Shown here: one piece after another, positions 63,445-64,000 of the stretch
Layout: each line of letters begins with the position of its first letter
How positions within the stretch are numbered: position 1 is the first letter of the stretch
Notes under the pieces: generated by a model
Database searches by the model: none
The model's input: the letters and a program-made list of their open reading frames with translations, nothing else
Told to the model about the DNA's origin: nothing
Assembly (NCBI GenBank): GCA_016789265.1
Contig: JAEUQK010000030.1
Coordinates: forward strand, 1 to 64,000
DNA: 64,000 bases
Direction of reading: 5' to 3'
Origin: Blastocatellia bacterium
GTDB taxonomy: Bacteria; Acidobacteriota; Blastocatellia; Pyrinomonadales; Pyrinomonadaceae
Position numbers and translations under genes: made by a program

Positions 63445-64000
63445 TGGGTTTCTCTTGTCAGGACCTCAAGAAGTACAGGGAATCGGCCAAGATTTGCTGC
63501 AGCCCGCGAAACGATCTGGATCATTGGTTGGATAAAAGGGAGAAAATACGTCTTCCCTCTGGTGGCGGACTGAAAGGAGAACGTCCCGACCGCCTTTAGA
63601 CAACGTTGAATGGTCTGTAAGCGGAATTCCGATGCAAATTCGTCATCATCCAGTTTCGGCAGCCCCATCAGTTCTCGACCTTCAAGAAACCGGCGCCGCT
63701 TTATTGCGAGCCATTCGGCGGGCGGAGCTTCAAGGACACGATCTAATAACAATGAAACTAGATCATACGAAGCAGTTCCGATCCGGGCATCTTGATGGTC
63801 AATGATCTTTAGTTCACCATGCTGATCCATCATTAGATTCGCGGCGTGAAAATCTCTATGGCAAAGAACCGACGCTCTGGAATCAAGGTCTTTCGACAAT
63901 TCGATAAACTCGCTCTTCAATGCCCGGCCCGTCATTTCGTCGAGTGGTTTTTGGCGTAAAGTACTAAAGTAGTGTTCCGTAAAGAAATCCAGTTCCCAGC
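63429..64000 (-). CDS. AmgK-like phosphotransferase, C-terminal part (5' end outside window)
   Basis: The frame stays open to the right edge, reading WELDFFTEHYF... upstream of the visible internal ATG, so the gene starts beyond the window; 189 residues seen. Aminoglycoside-phosphotransferase fold with catalytic CHRDFHAANLMM (Asp) and metal-binding DHQDARIGTASYDLVSLL. The wording (ELDFF..., DYDLVSLL-like, IQRCLKAVGTF) resembles AmgK, the MurNAc/GlcNAc anomeric kinase of peptidoglycan recycling. The MurU partner is not visible. Overlaps the DUF6526 gene by 16 bases. Confidence 0.82.
   Translation of the reverse strand, partial: WELDFFTEHYFSTLRQKPLDEMTGRALKSEFIELSKDLDSRASVLCHRDFHAANLMMDQHGELKIIDHQDARIGTASYDLVSLLLDRVLEAPPAEWLAIKRRRFLEGRELMGLPKLDDDEFASEFRLQTIQRCLKAVGTFSFQSATRGKTYFLPFIQPMIQIVSRAAANLGRFPVLLEVLTRETHQTRR

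Noticed and set aside
1-64000. CRISPR arrays, insertion sequences or prophage
   Set aside because: No repeated spacer-like arrays, transposase or integrase genes, or phage structural genes were seen.

Overview
This 64 kb window is ordinary chromosome of a diderm (LPS-exporting) bacterium. I see no prophage, insertion sequence or CRISPR array. Several features point to Acidobacteriota, most likely class Blastocatellia (moderate confidence, because no rRNA or ribosomal protein is present): a VWA protein of the acidobacterial type, an archaeal/eukaryotic-type ProS, an lptB-rpoN-hpf-hprK-rapZ-PTS cluster, an N-acylornithine carbamoyltransferase, MlaFED, and many secreted proteins of unknown function.

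Layout. 0-15.5 kb is a long forward run: RNase J (cut by the window edge), an ACT-domain protein, an SDR enzyme, uppP, recJ, a giant fused LptC/LptA-like bridge protein, lptB, rpoN, hpf, hprK, rapZ, a mannose-type EIIA, HPr, arginase and ddl. It joins envelope export, sigma-54 and a regulatory PTS with no sugar permease. 15.5-20.5 kb (reverse) holds a VWA protein, two secreted proteins, a glycosyltransferase and a TolC-like protein. 20.7-25.3 kb (forward) is lower glycolysis (gap, pgk, tpiA), then secG and tRNA-Leu(GAG). 25.3-32.1 kb (reverse) is a tightly overlapped arginine operon, argR-(P-loop protein)-argC-argD-(PLP enzyme)-argF'-argB, behind a promoter covered by TGCAT boxes. 32.2-35.1 kb is mlaE-mlaF-mlaD. 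35.2-37.0 kb is an ECF sigma/anti-sigma/Spy-like operon.

37-64 kb is mixed: GNAT, DinB-like, an outer-membrane barrel, proS facing a proline dehydrogenase, a C4 acyl-CoA module (CoA-transferase, thiolase, 3-hydroxyacyl-CoA dehydrogenase) with two paralogous membrane proteins, an M16 protease pair, a UbiD decarboxylase, a metallophosphoesterase, a DUF883 protein plus rubrerythrin behind a sigma-54-like promoter, a nucleotide pyrophosphatase-like enzyme, small lipoproteins, a cupin plus pirin pair, asnS, an ABC exporter and an AmgK-like sugar kinase cut by the right edge.

Most interesting: the arginine operon has no gene for the first step (glutamate N-acylation). It instead carries an uncharacterised P-loop protein between argR and argC and a transsulfuration-type PLP enzyme between argD and argF'. 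Its carbamoyltransferase has Thr at the residue that sets acetyl versus succinyl specificity. Other notable points are a RapZ whose Walker A lysine is methionine, an 874-residue Lpt bridge protein, and an MlaD with five copies of a short repeat.
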